Shown in pieces: positions 41,699 through 51,814 of a stretch of 64,000 bases of DNA (position 1 is its first letter; each line of letters starts with the position of its first letter). Below the pieces are notes generated by a model, which saw only the letters and a program-made list of their open reading frames with translations, ran no database searches and had not been told where the DNA came from. Position numbers and translations under genes: made by a program. The DNA lies in assembly GCF_900104745.1 (NCBI RefSeq), contig NZ_LT629732.1, positions 3,149,981 through 3,213,980 of the forward strand, given 5' to 3'. Source of the stretch: Actinopolymorpha singaporensis (GTDB lineage Bacteria > Actinomycetota > Actinomycetes > Propionibacteriales > Actinopolymorphaceae).

Positions 41699-42862
41699 AT
41701 GCATCTGCTCGACAACCCGATCCGTCCGTACGCCTGGGGTTCGCCGACCGCGATTCCCGCCATGCTCGGCGTCAAGCCGACAGGTGAGCCACAGGCCGAG
41801 TTGTGGATGGGCGCGCACCCCGGGTCGCCGTCCGGTCTGGTCGGGAAGGAGCAGACCCTCCTCGACCTGATCAGTGCCGACCCGGAGGGCGAGCTGGGTT
41901 CGCCCTGCGTACGCGAGTTCGGGCCGCGGCTGCCGTTCCTGCTCAAGGTGCTGGCGGCGGAGAACCCCCTGTCCCTGCAGGCGCACCCCGACCCCGAACA
42001 GGCGAAGGCAGGCTTCGAGCGCGAGAACGCCGACGGCGTCCCGCTGTCGGCGCCGCACCGCAACTACAAGGACGGCGACGCCAAGCCCGAGCTGATCTGC
42101 GCGCTCACCGACTTCGAGGCGCTGGTCGGGTTCCGGCCGCCGGCGGAGACGCTGGAGGTGGTCGGCGAGTTCGGCGTCTCCGAGCTCGAGCCCCTCCTGG
42201 CCCAGCTGCGAGAACAGCCCGACGAGGAGGGGATGCGGGCGGCGTTCACCATGCTGATGACGGCACCGGCCGACCGCCAGCGGGCGGTGGTCGACGCGGT
42301 GGTGGCTGCCTGCGCGGGCCGCTCCGGGCCGGCCGCCGATCTGGCCTGCCGGCTGGGGGAGAAGTATCCCGGTGACCCCGGGGTGGTGGCCGCGCTGCTG
42401 CTCAACCACGTCCGGCTCGCCCCCGGTGAGGCGCTGTACCTCCCGGCGGGCAACCTGCACGCGTACGTCCATGGTGTCGGCGTGGAGATCCTCGCCAACT
42501 CCGACAACGTCCTGCGGGGCGGGCTGACCAGCAAGCACATCGACCTTCCCGAGCTGCTGCGGATCCTCGACTTCACGCCCCGGCCGGCGGAGATCCTCAC
42601 GGCCGACGACGAGGGCCGCTACGCCACGCCGGCCAGCGAGTTCCGGCTGTCCCGGCACGTGGTCACCGGTGGTACGGAAGTCACCCTGGACCCCGCCGGC
42701 CCGCAGATCCTGCTGTGCGTCGAGGGGACGGTGGCCGCCCGGGGAGAGACCGGCAAGGTCGACCTCACGCCGGGCCGGTCGGCGTGGGCCGGCGCCGCCG
42801 AGGGCACGGTCACCCTGGCCGGGGACGGCGTCGTGTTCCGGGCCACCGCGGGCATCGGCTGA
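41699..42862 (+). CDS. manA: Mannose-6-phosphate isomerase, class I
   Basis: A 387-residue zinc-dependent cupin isomerase linking fructose-6-phosphate and mannose-6-phosphate. Motifs are NPIRPYAWGSPTAIP at the start, GELWMG-like AELWMGAHP, FLLKVLAAENPLSLQAHPD with zinc-ligand Gln and His, YKDGDAKPEL with Glu, GEALYLPAGNLHAYVHG with His, and the catalytic-loop Arg in NVLRGGLTSKH. Complete length. It is the last mannose gene of the 38.9-42.9 kb run. Confidence 0.93.
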   Translation: MHLLDNPIRPYAWGSPTAIPAMLGVKPTGEPQAELWMGAHPGSPSGLVGKEQTLLDLISADPEGELGSPCVREFGPRLPFLLKVLAAENPLSLQAHPDPEQAKAGFERENADGVPLSAPHRNYKDGDAKPELICALTDFEALVGFRPPAETLEVVGEFGVSELEPLLAQLREQPDEEGMRAAFTMLMTAPADRQRAVVDAVVAACAGRSGPAADLACRLGEKYPGDPGVVAALLLNHVRLAPGEALYLPAGNLHAYVHGVGVEILANSDNVLRGGLTSKHIDLPELLRILDFTPRPAEILTADDEGRYATPASEFRLSRHVVTGGTEVTLDPAGPQILLCVEGTVAARGETGKVDLTPGRSAWAGAAEGTVTLAGDGVVFRATAGIG

Positions 42863-42945
42863 CGGCGGACCGGCTCAGCGGATCGCTCCCGGGCAGGGCA
42901 GGATAGGGACCTCTCCCACCGGCCGACGCCCGACAGGAATCGTTC

Positions 42946-43893
42946 ATGAGCGCAGAAGGCGGCTCCAAGGCCGTGATCGCGGCCCTGCTGGCCAACCTCG
43001 GGATCGCGGTCACGAAGTTCCTGGCGTTCCTGCTGACCCTGTCCTCGTCGATGCTCGCGGAGTCGATCCACTCCGTCGCCGACTCCGGCAACCAACTGCT
43101 GTTGCTGCTCGGCAAGAGACAGGCGCGGCGCGGTGCCTCCCCACTGCACCCGTTCGGGCACGGCCGGGAGCGCTACATCTACGGCTTCATCGTCGCGGTC
43201 GTGCTGTTCTCCGTGGGCGGGTTGTTCGCGCTGTACGAGGGCTGGCACAAGATCCAGGACCCGCACGGCATCGAGAGCTGGAAGTGGGTGCCGGTCGCCG
43301 TCCTCGTGGCCGCCCTGGCGATGGAGGGGCTGTCCTTCCGTACGGCCGTCCGCGAGGCCAACCAGGTCCGCGGCGACGTGAACTGGCCCGGCTTCATCCG
43401 CCGCGCCCGCAGCCCCGAGCTCCCGGTGATCCTGCTGGAGGACTCCGCGGCGCTGGTCGGCCTGTTCTTCGCGCTGGTCGGCGTACTGCTCACCCTGGCC
43501 ACCGGCAACGGCGTGTGGGACGGCCTCGGGTCGATCGCGATCGGCCTGCTCCTGGTGTGCGTGGCGATCGTGCTGGCCGCGGAGATGAAGAGCCTGCTGG
43601 TCGGTGAGTCCGCGACCCGCGAGGACGTACGCCGGATCGAGGAGGCGCTCGCGGCCGAGCCGCTGGTCGACCGGATCATCCACATGAAGACGATGCACCT
43701 CGGCCCGGACGAGTTGCTGGTGGCGGCCAAGATCGCGGTCACCCCCACCGACTCCGCGGCCGAGGTCGCCCATGCGATCGACGCGGCCGAGGTGCGGATC
43801 CGGGACGCGGTGCCGATCGCCCGGCTGATCTACCTCGAACCCGACCTGGACCGCAGGCTGCAGCGCGAGGGCAGGACCGAGCCGCGGCGTTGA
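42946..43893 (+). CDS. Cation diffusion facilitator family transporter
   Basis: A 315-residue membrane protein of the CDF family, exporting divalent metals such as Zn2+ or Fe2+ against protons. Transmembrane helix 2 carries the metal-site pattern MLAESIHSVADSGNQ and helix 5 VILLEDSAALVG; HPFGHGRERY is the characteristic cytoplasmic loop. A C-terminal cytoplasmic domain (210-300) follows. The metal cannot be assigned. The stop codon directly abuts that of the convergent MerR-type gene, without one base between. Confidence 0.88.
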   Translation: MSAEGGSKAVIAALLANLGIAVTKFLAFLLTLSSSMLAESIHSVADSGNQLLLLLGKRQARRGASPLHPFGHGRERYIYGFIVAVVLFSVGGLFALYEGWHKIQDPHGIESWKWVPVAVLVAALAMEGLSFRTAVREANQVRGDVNWPGFIRRARSPELPVILLEDSAALVGLFFALVGVLLTLATGNGVWDGLGSIAIGLLLVCVAIVLAAEMKSLLVGESATREDVRRIEEALAAEPLVDRIIHMKTMHLGPDELLVAAKIAVTPTDSAAEVAHAIDAAEVRIRDAVPIARLIYLEPDLDRRLQREGRTEPRR

Positions 43894-44388
43894 TCAGCGC
43901 GGCCTGGGCCGGGGCGGCTGGAGAACACCGCTGCGGCCGAGCCAACGCAGGGCGCGTTCCTTGTCGATCTCGGCCGCCCGGGCCGCCGGCGTGGGCAGTC
44001 GGCCGAGGCGTTCGCCCAGCTCCCGCACGGCGGCGCCGACGGCCGGCTCGGAGAAGGCGCGCAGCGCGAACGCCACCGCGAGCGGGGTGACGTCGTACTT
44101 CTCCTCCAGCTGGGCGGCCAGCGCGATCGTGCGCAGGTCCTCCTCGGTGTACTGCCGGTGGCCGGGCCGGCTCCCGCGGGCGTGACCGCTGGACCGGTCC
44201 GGCGGCCGGGGTCGGCTCTGGTTCTGGCCCCGCGGCTGGACGGGGGTGAAGTCGGCGCCGTCCTGCCTCGGCCGCCACCACGAGTCGGTCCGGCCGCGGG
44301 GGACCAGTCCCAGTCGTTCGCGGTAGCGCAGCATCCGGGGGGACATTCCGAGGGCCTGGGCCGCCTGGCTGATCCGCATGACGCTCAT
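43894..44388 (-). CDS. MerR-type transcriptional regulator
   Basis: A 164-residue protein. The N-terminal winged helix MRISQAAQALGMSPRMLRYRERLGLVP is typical of MerR; an Arg/Pro-rich insertion of about 40 residues interrupts the wing before RQYTEEDLRTIALAAQLEE. The C terminus has no effector cysteines. ATG codons at 44388 and 44379 are both possible. The palindrome at 44391-44406, directly before the gene, is a natural operator for autoregulation. Targets could include divergent ahcY or the convergent metal exporter; neither is shown. Confidence 0.75.
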   Translation of the reverse strand: MSVMRISQAAQALGMSPRMLRYRERLGLVPRGRTDSWWRPRQDGADFTPVQPRGQNQSRPRPPDRSSGHARGSRPGHRQYTEEDLRTIALAAQLEEKYDVTPLAVAFALRAFSEPAVGAAVRELGERLGRLPTPAARAAEIDKERALRWLGRSGVLQPPRPRPR

Positions 44389-44390
44389 TC

Positions 44391-44408
44391 TGACAAACTT
44401 GTGTCAAG
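44391..44408. promoter_or_regulatory. Palindromic operator candidate upstream of MerR-type gene
   Basis: TGACAAACTTGTGTCA (44391-44406) is an inverted repeat of TGACA/TGTCA with a six-base centre and overlaps a second palindrome CTTGTGTCAAG (44398-44408). MerR proteins bind such dyads. The minus strand also reads TTGACA here, a possible -35 box. Confidence 0.5.
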
Positions 44409-44494
44409 AACGCGCGTCGCGCCTGCGAGGAAGCGGCAAGGCCCCATAGGCTCGCCGAACTGGGTTCCATCCGATACGGAGGTGCAAAACGCCC

Positions 44495-45943
<1,449 letters not shown>

Positions 45944-45995
45944 GCCGATCCCGGGTCAGCACGCGTTCGCGCCGGGCTCCTCGCCCGGTCGGCCA

Positions 45996-46040
45996 CGCCC
46001 GGCAGGCGGGCTCCATCGTGAGGCCGCCCGCCGGGCGTTT
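45996..46040. terminator. Hairpin terminator between ahcY and RDD gene
   Basis: CGCCC and GGCGGGC (45996-46011, with a four-base bulge) pair with GCCCGCC and GGGCG (46026-46037), followed by TTT. It lies in the gap between convergent genes and may serve both. Confidence 0.55.
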
Positions 46041-46099
46041 CGCGTCCCCGGTGAACGCCCGCCCGCGTGGCAGGACAGAGTGCGGCAGGTTTCGCGCGG

Positions 46100-46960
46100 T
46101 CAGCGGGGCGGTGTGAAGCCGCCGGTGGCGGGCGGCTCCTCGGCCGAAGGAGCGGCCGGCTGTGGGGCGTACGGCTGTGGGGCGTACGGCTGTTGGGCGT
46201 ACGGCTGCTGCGGATGCGGCTGTTCCCCGAAGGCCCGGCGACGGCGTTCGGCGAGCACGGCCGCGAGGTAGGCCCACGGCGGCAGCCCGGCCGGCGGGGC
46301 GGGTGCGACGTACCGCGCTACCGACGCCGCCAGTTGCCCTCCCAGCTCCTCCCGGGCGGCGGGGGTGAGCTCGTGGTAGCGGCCGAGGAAGGACCGGGCC
46401 GACAGCGCCAGCTGGTCGGGCAGCGTGGACAGCTCGAGCCGCGCCGACCAGGCTTCCAGCCCGGGTGGCGGCTCCGGCACGGCCGAGGGTGCCGCCGGCG
46501 CCCGGTCGCGCAGGACGAGGGTGCCGGCCAGCATGTCGCCGACCCGTTTGCCGCCCGGTGAGAGCATCGCGGTGAGGAACCCCACGCAGCCGGACGTGAC
46601 GAAGAAGTCGACGAACACCCCGCACAGGGCGCGCACGAACGCGTGCCGGAACCGCACCGGCCCGCCGTCGTCGCGCACCACCCGCAACCCCAGGGCGTAC
46701 TTTCCGACGCTCTTGCCGCGGGTGAGCGTCTCGACCGTCGTGGTGTAGCCGACGAACGTGAGCACGGCGCAGGCGATGATCAGTCCGGCGACCAGCGACT
46801 CGCTCGCGTCGTCGCCGGTGACCAGCGCGACCGGGATCATCAGCAGGCCGAAGAGCAGGACCTCAAGGAGCAGGTCGATGCCCAGGGCCAGCGCCCTGGT
46901 CGCCGGCCGGGCCAGCCGCAGGTCGAGGACCACGGCCTCGCCGGTGACGGGTTCGCTCAC
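46100..46960 (-). CDS. RDD-family membrane protein
   Basis: A 286-residue protein with an RDD domain (residues 10-150): the start LRLARPATRALALGIDLLLE carries the Arg and Asp of the family name, followed by hydrophobic segments and RGKSVGKYALGLRVVRDDGGPVRF. The C-terminal 130 residues are soluble, with a helical stretch and a Gln/Pro/Tyr-rich end (repeats of QPYA). RDD proteins are suspected transporters or membrane scaffolds. GTG at 46960 has AAGGGA upstream. It is divergent from the SpoIIM-like gene, a pairing common in actinobacteria. Confidence 0.85.
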   Translation of the reverse strand: MSEPVTGEAVVLDLRLARPATRALALGIDLLLEVLLFGLLMIPVALVTGDDASESLVAGLIIACAVLTFVGYTTTVETLTRGKSVGKYALGLRVVRDDGGPVRFRHAFVRALCGVFVDFFVTSGCVGFLTAMLSPGGKRVGDMLAGTLVLRDRAPAAPSAVPEPPPGLEAWSARLELSTLPDQLALSARSFLGRYHELTPAAREELGGQLAASVARYVAPAPPAGLPPWAYLAAVLAERRRRAFGEQPHPQQPYAQQPYAPQPYAPQPAAPSAEEPPATGGFTPPR

Positions 46961-46986
46961 GTGTGGTCCCTTCGAATCGGTGCCAT

Positions 46987-46992
46987 TAGTGT
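46987..46992 (+). promoter_or_regulatory. -10 hexamer TAGTGT of SpoIIM-type gene, leaderless spacing
   Basis: TAGTGT is followed by six bases and the GTG at 46999; only 38 bases separate the divergent start codons. Confidence 0.5.
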
Positions 46993-46998
46993 GCCAGC

Positions 46999-48000
46999 GT
47001 GGACGTGGACGCGTACGCCGCCGCACATCAGGCGGAGTGGGACCGGCTGGAGGCCCTGGTCCGCCGCCGCGGCCGGCTCACCGGCGCGGAGGCCGACGAA
47101 CTGGTCACGCTCTACCAGCGGGTGGCGAGCCACCTGTCCGTCGTCCGGTCGAGTGCTCCCGACGTCGTGCTCGTCGGCCGGCTGTCCGCGCTGGTCGGCC
47201 GGGCGCGGGCCGCGGTGACCGGCGCCCACACTCCGGCCTGGCGCGAGGTGGGGCGGTTCTTCACCGTGTCGTTCCCGGCGGCGCTCTACCGCTGCGCGCC
47301 CTGGTGGCTGGGCACGGCCGCGGCGTTCCTCGCCGTCTGCGCGGGCATCGGCTGGTGGGTCGCGACGCACCCGCTGGTACGCACGGCGCTGCTGCCTCCG
47401 GCCGCGGTCGACCAGCTCGTCGAGCACGACTTCGCCGACTACTACAGCTCCGCACCGGCCGCGGAGTTCGCGTTCGGGGTGTGGACCAACAACGCCTGGG
47501 TGGCGGCGGGCAGCCTGGCCCTGGGAGTCCTGCTCGGCGTCCCGGTGGTCTACATCCTGTGGCAGAACGCCGCGAACGTCGGCGTGGCCGCCGGGCTGAT
47601 GGTGGCCGGCGACCGGGGTGACGTGTTCTTCGGCCTGATCCTGCCGCACGGGCTGCTGGAGATCACGGCCGTCCTCGTGGCCGGCGGAGCGGGCATCCGG
47701 CTCGGCTGGACCGTCGTCGCGCCCGGCGCGCGTACCCGGTTGCGCGCGCTGGCCGAGACCGGGCGGGAGACGGTCGGGATGGCTCTCGGGCTGGCCGCGG
47801 TGCTGCTGGTGTCCGGGGTGATCGAGGGGTTCGTCACGCCGTCCGGCCTGCCCACCTGGGCGCGCGTGGGCATCGGGGTGCTGGCCGAGGTGGCGTTCCT
47901 GACGTACGTCTTCTGGCTCGGCCGGCGGGCGGTGCGTGCCGGGGAGACCGGCGACGTCGCGGCGGACGAGCGCGGCGACCTGCTGCCCACCGCCGCCTGA
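46999..48000 (+). CDS. Stage II sporulation protein M-like (DUF95) membrane protein
   Basis: A 333-residue integral membrane protein of the SpoIIM/DUF95 superfamily. A helical cytoplasmic N-terminal region with the family pattern EWDRLEALVRRRGRLTGAEADELVTLY precedes about six membrane segments (for example FLAVCAGIGWWVATHPLV, GSLALGVLLGVPVVYILW, EITAVLVAGGAGIRLGW). NNAWVAAG and GDVFFGLILPHGLLEI are characteristic. In actinobacteria these proteins accompany RDD, MoxR and DUF58 genes and their role is not known; sporulation need not be involved. Confidence 0.87.
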   Translation: MDVDAYAAAHQAEWDRLEALVRRRGRLTGAEADELVTLYQRVASHLSVVRSSAPDVVLVGRLSALVGRARAAVTGAHTPAWREVGRFFTVSFPAALYRCAPWWLGTAAAFLAVCAGIGWWVATHPLVRTALLPPAAVDQLVEHDFADYYSSAPAAEFAFGVWTNNAWVAAGSLALGVLLGVPVVYILWQNAANVGVAAGLMVAGDRGDVFFGLILPHGLLEITAVLVAGGAGIRLGWTVVAPGARTRLRALAETGRETVGMALGLAAVLLVSGVIEGFVTPSGLPTWARVGIGVLAEVAFLTYVFWLGRRAVRAGETGDVAADERGDLLPTAA

Positions 48001-48054
48001 GGTCCTCGTTGCGGACGCTCCGGATCCCTACTTCGTCAGTGCCTCGTCAGTGCC

Positions 48055-49395
48055 TCAGAGCCGGCCGGCCTTCTTGAGGGCGAGGTAGGTGTCGGCCAGC
48101 GCGGGGGCGATCTCGTCCGGAGGCCGGTCGACGACGGTGACGCCGAGGCGTTCCAAGGTGGAGGTGACCTGCCGGCGTTCGGCCCTGGCCTGCTCGGCGG
48201 CGGCCGCGGCGTACACCTCCCGCGCGTCTGCCCGGCCCCGCGCGAGCTCCTCCACCCGCGGGTCGGCCACGGCGGCGAGCAGGACCTCGTGCCGACGGGT
48301 CAGGGCGCCGAGCACCGGGAGCCAGCCCTCCTCGACGACGGCGGTGTCCAGCCCGGTGAGCAGCACCACCAGCGACCGCTGGGTGGCCCGCAGTGCGATC
48401 GCGGCGGCGAGGCCGCGGTGGTCGGCCTCGACGAGCTCGCTGGAAAGCGGCGCCATCGCGGCGGTGAACCGCTGCAGGACCTCGCGCGGCGCGGCCCGGC
48501 GTACGTCCGCGCGGACCGTCCGGTCGTACGCCAGCAGGTCGACCCGGTCACCGGCCCTGGTCGCCAGCGCGGCCAGCAGCAGGCCCGCGTCCATCGCGTG
48601 GTCCAGCCGGGGCGCGTCGCCGACCCGGCCGGCGGAGGTGCGGCCGGTGTCCAGGACGACGAGGACGTGCCGGTCGCGTTCGGGGCGCCAGGTGCGCACC
48701 ACCACGCCGCCGCGCCGGGCGGTGGCCCGCCAGTCGACGGAGCGTACGTCGTCACCCACCACGTAGTCGCGCAGCGAGTCGAACTCCGTCCCCTGGCCGC
48801 GCACCAGCACGCTGGCCCGCCCGTCGAGCTCGCGCAGCCGGGCCAGCCGGGACGGAAGGTGCTTGCGGCTGTCGAACGCCGGCAACGCCCGCACCGTCCA
48901 GGGAACCTCGTGCGAACCCTGGCGGCCGGCCAGGCCGAGCGGCCCGAGCGAGCGCACGGTCACCCGGTGGGCGTGCTTGTCTCCCCGCCGGGTGGGGCGG
49001 AGGACCGTGGTGACGCGGCGGCGTTCGCCCGGCGAGAGCTCGAGCGGATGCCGCTGGCCGGCCGCTCCCGCCGAGGGCGGCCAGGCGTCGCGCAGGGTGC
49101 CGCGTACCGGCCGCCGGCCCGGGTTGGCGACGAGCAGGGACACCTGCGTCGTCTCGCCCAGCCGGACGCCGCTGACCGTACCGAACGCCCCGGCCCCCGC
49201 TCGCCCGGCGGTGTCGCCGGTGACCTCCCGCCGGAACGTCAGCGGCCGCACCGCTCCCGCCAGCGCGACGTCGACCAGGGCGAGCAGCACGACAGCGGCG
49301 GTGACCAGTGCGATGCCGGACCGGGAGGGTACGGCGAACGCCACGACGACCACCCCGGCGGCGGCCAGCAGTGCGGCGCGGTAGGTCAGGGTCAT
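48055..49395 (-). CDS. DUF58 domain protein
   Basis: A 446-residue protein with two N-terminal membrane helices (AALLAAAGVVVVAFAVPS and VTAAVVLLALVDVALAG), a beta-rich extracytoplasmic or linker part, and a C-terminal DUF58/von Willebrand A-like domain with DSLRDYVVGDDVRSVDWRATARRG and VLVVLDTGRTSAGRVG, where the MIDAS-type DxGxS is visible. DUF58 proteins work with MoxR AAA+ ATPases, probably as metal-dependent chaperone or assembly partners. It is the last gene of a five-gene minus-strand operon, eight bases after the MoxR gene. Confidence 0.88.
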   Translation of the reverse strand: MTLTYRAALLAAAGVVVVAFAVPSRSGIALVTAAVVLLALVDVALAGAVRPLTFRREVTGDTAGRAGAGAFGTVSGVRLGETTQVSLLVANPGRRPVRGTLRDAWPPSAGAAGQRHPLELSPGERRRVTTVLRPTRRGDKHAHRVTVRSLGPLGLAGRQGSHEVPWTVRALPAFDSRKHLPSRLARLRELDGRASVLVRGQGTEFDSLRDYVVGDDVRSVDWRATARRGGVVVRTWRPERDRHVLVVLDTGRTSAGRVGDAPRLDHAMDAGLLLAALATRAGDRVDLLAYDRTVRADVRRAAPREVLQRFTAAMAPLSSELVEADHRGLAAAIALRATQRSLVVLLTGLDTAVVEEGWLPVLGALTRRHEVLLAAVADPRVEELARGRADAREVYAAAAAEQARAERRQVTSTLERLGVTVVDRPPDEIAPALADTYLALKKAGRL

Positions 49396-49403
49396 CGGCG
49401 GAC

Positions 49404-50444
49404 CTACCGGGGGACGGGTACGGCGGCCAGAATCCCGTCCAGCACACCGTCCGCGGACACACCCTCCAGCTCCGCCTCCGGCCGCAGTTCCACCCGGTGG
49501 CGAAGCGTCGGCAGCGCCAGCGCCTTCACGTCGTCGGGCGTCACGTAGTCACGGCCGGAAAGCCACGCCCAGGCGCGGGCCGCCCGCATCAGGGCGGTGG
49601 CGCCTCGCGGGGAGACGCCGAGCCGCAGCGACGGCGACTCGCGCGTGGCCCGGCACACGTCGACGACGTACCCCAGCACCTCCTCACCGAGGGACACCTC
49701 GGCGACGGCCCTGCGCGCGGCGGCCAGGTCGTCCACCCCGGCCACCGCAGAGAGCCCGGCGCCGGCGAGGTCGCGCGGGTCGAACCCGTGCGCGTGCCGG
49801 CCGACCACCGCCACCTCCTCCTCCCGCGAGGGCAGGGTGAGGTGCAGCTTGAGCAGGAAGCGGTCCAACTGGGCCTCGGGCAGCGGATAGGTGCCTTCGT
49901 ACTCGATCGGGTTCTGCGTCGCCGCCACCAGGAACGGCTCGGGCAGCGGCCGGGCGGCGCCCTCCACCGAGACCTGGTTCTCCTCCATCGCCTCCAGCAG
50001 GGCTGCCTGCGTCTTGGGTGGGGTGCGGTTGATCTCGTCGGCCAGCAGCAGGTGGGTGAAGACCGGTCCCTCCCGGAACTCGAACGCTGCCGTTCGCGCG
50101 TCGTAGACCAGGGAGCCCAGCACGTCGCCGGGCATCAGGTCGGGCGTGAACTGCACGCGCTTGCTGTCCAGCCGCAACGCGGCGGCGAGAGATCGCACCA
50201 GCAGCGTCTTGGCGACGCCCGGCACCCCTTCCAGCAGCACGTGCCCGCGGCACAGCAACGCGATCAGCAGTCCGGTGACGGCCGAGTCCTGGCCGACCAC
50301 GGCCTTGGCCACCTCGGCGCGGACGGCGAGGAGCGCCGCCCGGGCGTCCCCGGCCGGTGATCCGGCGGGGCGGGCCGGTGCTCCGGCGTGGTTGCCGTCG
50401 GCGGTGTGGTCGGCGTCGTCGGTCACGGTCGCCTGGTCGGTCAC
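49404..50444 (-). CDS. MoxR-family AAA+ ATPase
   Basis: A 346-residue AAA+ protein. Walker A is EGVPGVAKT, Walker B LLLADEINR, with sensor 1 in FLVAATQNP and the MoxR-specific GTYPLPEAQLDRF. The first 45 residues are disordered. MoxR ATPases remodel or activate partner proteins with vWA domains, here the DUF58 neighbour. The GTG at 50444 overlaps the stop of the DUF4350 gene by GTGA; a second GTG seven codons on is an alternative. Cytoplasmic. Confidence 0.9.
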   Translation of the reverse strand: MTDQATVTDDADHTADGNHAGAPARPAGSPAGDARAALLAVRAEVAKAVVGQDSAVTGLLIALLCRGHVLLEGVPGVAKTLLVRSLAAALRLDSKRVQFTPDLMPGDVLGSLVYDARTAAFEFREGPVFTHLLLADEINRTPPKTQAALLEAMEENQVSVEGAARPLPEPFLVAATQNPIEYEGTYPLPEAQLDRFLLKLHLTLPSREEEVAVVGRHAHGFDPRDLAGAGLSAVAGVDDLAAARRAVAEVSLGEEVLGYVVDVCRATRESPSLRLGVSPRGATALMRAARAWAWLSGRDYVTPDDVKALALPTLRHRVELRPEAELEGVSADGVLDGILAAVPVPR

Positions 50445-51814
50445 GATCGGCGTACCTCCTGCTCCAGCGTGTCGAGTTCGGCGGCCAGCCGAACGAGGGC
50501 CGCGTCGTCCTCGGGGGTCTGCCCGCCCGCGGCGCACTCGGCGAGCAGCCGGCGCAGCTGCCCGGCGTCGCGCCCGGTGCGGCCGGCGACGGCCGCGACC
50601 AGTGTCTCCGGTCCCTGGCCGAGGACGCGACCCGTGTCCCGGCCGGAGCCCGGACTCCCCGGGTGAGGCAGGCCGAGCAGCGGCGCCAGCCGGGCGGCGG
50701 TGGCCGCGCGCAGCGCGTCGGCGGCCCGGGCTCGGGCCCGGGCGCGGTGGTAGAGCCGGGCTCGTCCCTCGACCGCCTCCGACGCGCGGACGACGACGGG
50801 AAGGGGCTCGGGTACGACCGGGCCGAGCCGCCGGGCGGCGGCCAGCATCAGCAGGGCTACGGCGACCGCGGCCTGGCCCGCGCCGAACCGTACGCCGTCG
50901 GGGAGCAGCGAGGTCAGGCTCCGCGGCTCGCGTCCACCGGGCGTGCCGGGCGGTGCGGCCGACGGATCGGACAGCGAAGGGACGTACCAGACCAGTTCGC
51001 GTTCGCTGCCGAGCAGGTTCAGTGCCAGCGCGGCGTTGCCGTGCTCGGCCAGCCGGGAGTTGGCGAACGACGTGGCCGGGCCCACCACGTCGACGGTCCG
51101 GCCGCCGCCGATCCTGGCCGTCGAGCCGGGATCGGCGCCGCCACCGGGATGCGCGGTCGGCTGGTGCGCGAGCCGGAGCAGGCCGAAGCTGCTCCCGTCG
51201 CCGTAGCAGCCGACGGCGTTCGCACCGGGCAGCGCGCGGTACATCGGTCCGTCGACGCGTACGGGTCCGGCTCGGCGGGCGGCCCGCAGGGCGCATCGAG
51301 GCGTCCGCGTGGCCGGGGTGAAGGTGTCCCCGGCGCGCACGGCGTCCGGTGCCAGCACCCGCAGGGCCTCGTCACCGGGCGCGAAGAGGACCAGATGGCC
51401 CGAGCCGGCCCGCACCAGCCGGTCCAGTTGTACGGGCACCAGCAGGTCGGGCTGGGCCACCACGAGGGTGCTGCCGCGGGTCGCCAGCCGGAGCGCTCCG
51501 TCGAGGTTGTCCACCCGGCGCACTCCGACACCGCGGTCGCCGAGCAGGACCGCCAGCGCGCGGCCACCGGACTGGCGTGCGGACGCCGGGTCGAGGGGGC
51601 TGCCCTCGGTGCGGCCGAGCAGCACCGCCGAGACCAGGCCGCCGAGGACGAGTACGGCGACGATCGCCAGGGTCCCCCGCGAGCGACGCCACCCCTGCCG
51701 GGCGTTCGGCTCGACGGACCGGCTGGCCGGGGTGCCGGGGTCCGGACTCGTCCCGGCGTCCGGACTCGTCCCGGCGTACGCCGAGGCGGCCGGGTATCTC
51801 GTGGGCGCGCTCAC
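50441..51814 (-). CDS. DUF4350 domain membrane protein
   Basis: A 457-residue protein with a disordered Pro/Ser/Thr tail, one N-terminal membrane segment (GTLAIVAVLVLGGLVSAVLLG), an external DUF4350 domain resembling the GATase-like fold of gliding and ABC auxiliary proteins (ALAVLLGDRGVGVRRVDNL, STLVVAQPDLLVP, HLVLFAPGDEAL), a second membrane segment (AAVAVALLMLAAARRLG) and a cytoplasmic helical tail. Function unknown; it always travels with MoxR/DUF58/DUF4129 genes. GTG 51814 overlaps the preceding stop. Confidence 0.83.
   Translation of the reverse strand: MSAPTRYPAASAYAGTSPDAGTSPDPGTPASRSVEPNARQGWRRSRGTLAIVAVLVLGGLVSAVLLGRTEGSPLDPASARQSGGRALAVLLGDRGVGVRRVDNLDGALRLATRGSTLVVAQPDLLVPVQLDRLVRAGSGHLVLFAPGDEALRVLAPDAVRAGDTFTPATRTPRCALRAARRAGPVRVDGPMYRALPGANAVGCYGDGSSFGLLRLAHQPTAHPGGGADPGSTARIGGGRTVDVVGPATSFANSRLAEHGNAALALNLLGSERELVWYVPSLSDPSAAPPGTPGGREPRSLTSLLPDGVRFGAGQAAVAVALLMLAAARRLGPVVPEPLPVVVRASEAVEGRARLYHRARARARAADALRAATAARLAPLLGLPHPGSPGSGRDTGRVLGQGPETLVAAVAGRTGRDAGQLRRLLAECAAGGQTPEDDAALVRLAAELDTLEQEVRRS

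Noticed and set aside
44409-44494. A SAH riboswitch upstream of ahcY
   Set aside because: Only short fragments such as GCGAGGAAGCGGCAAGG resemble the motif; the leader is too short and the conserved core is not present.
50146-51321. Plus-strand frame of 391 codons opposite MoxR and DUF4350 genes
   Set aside because: Extreme Arg/Pro content and no conserved features; the minus-strand genes account for the DNA.
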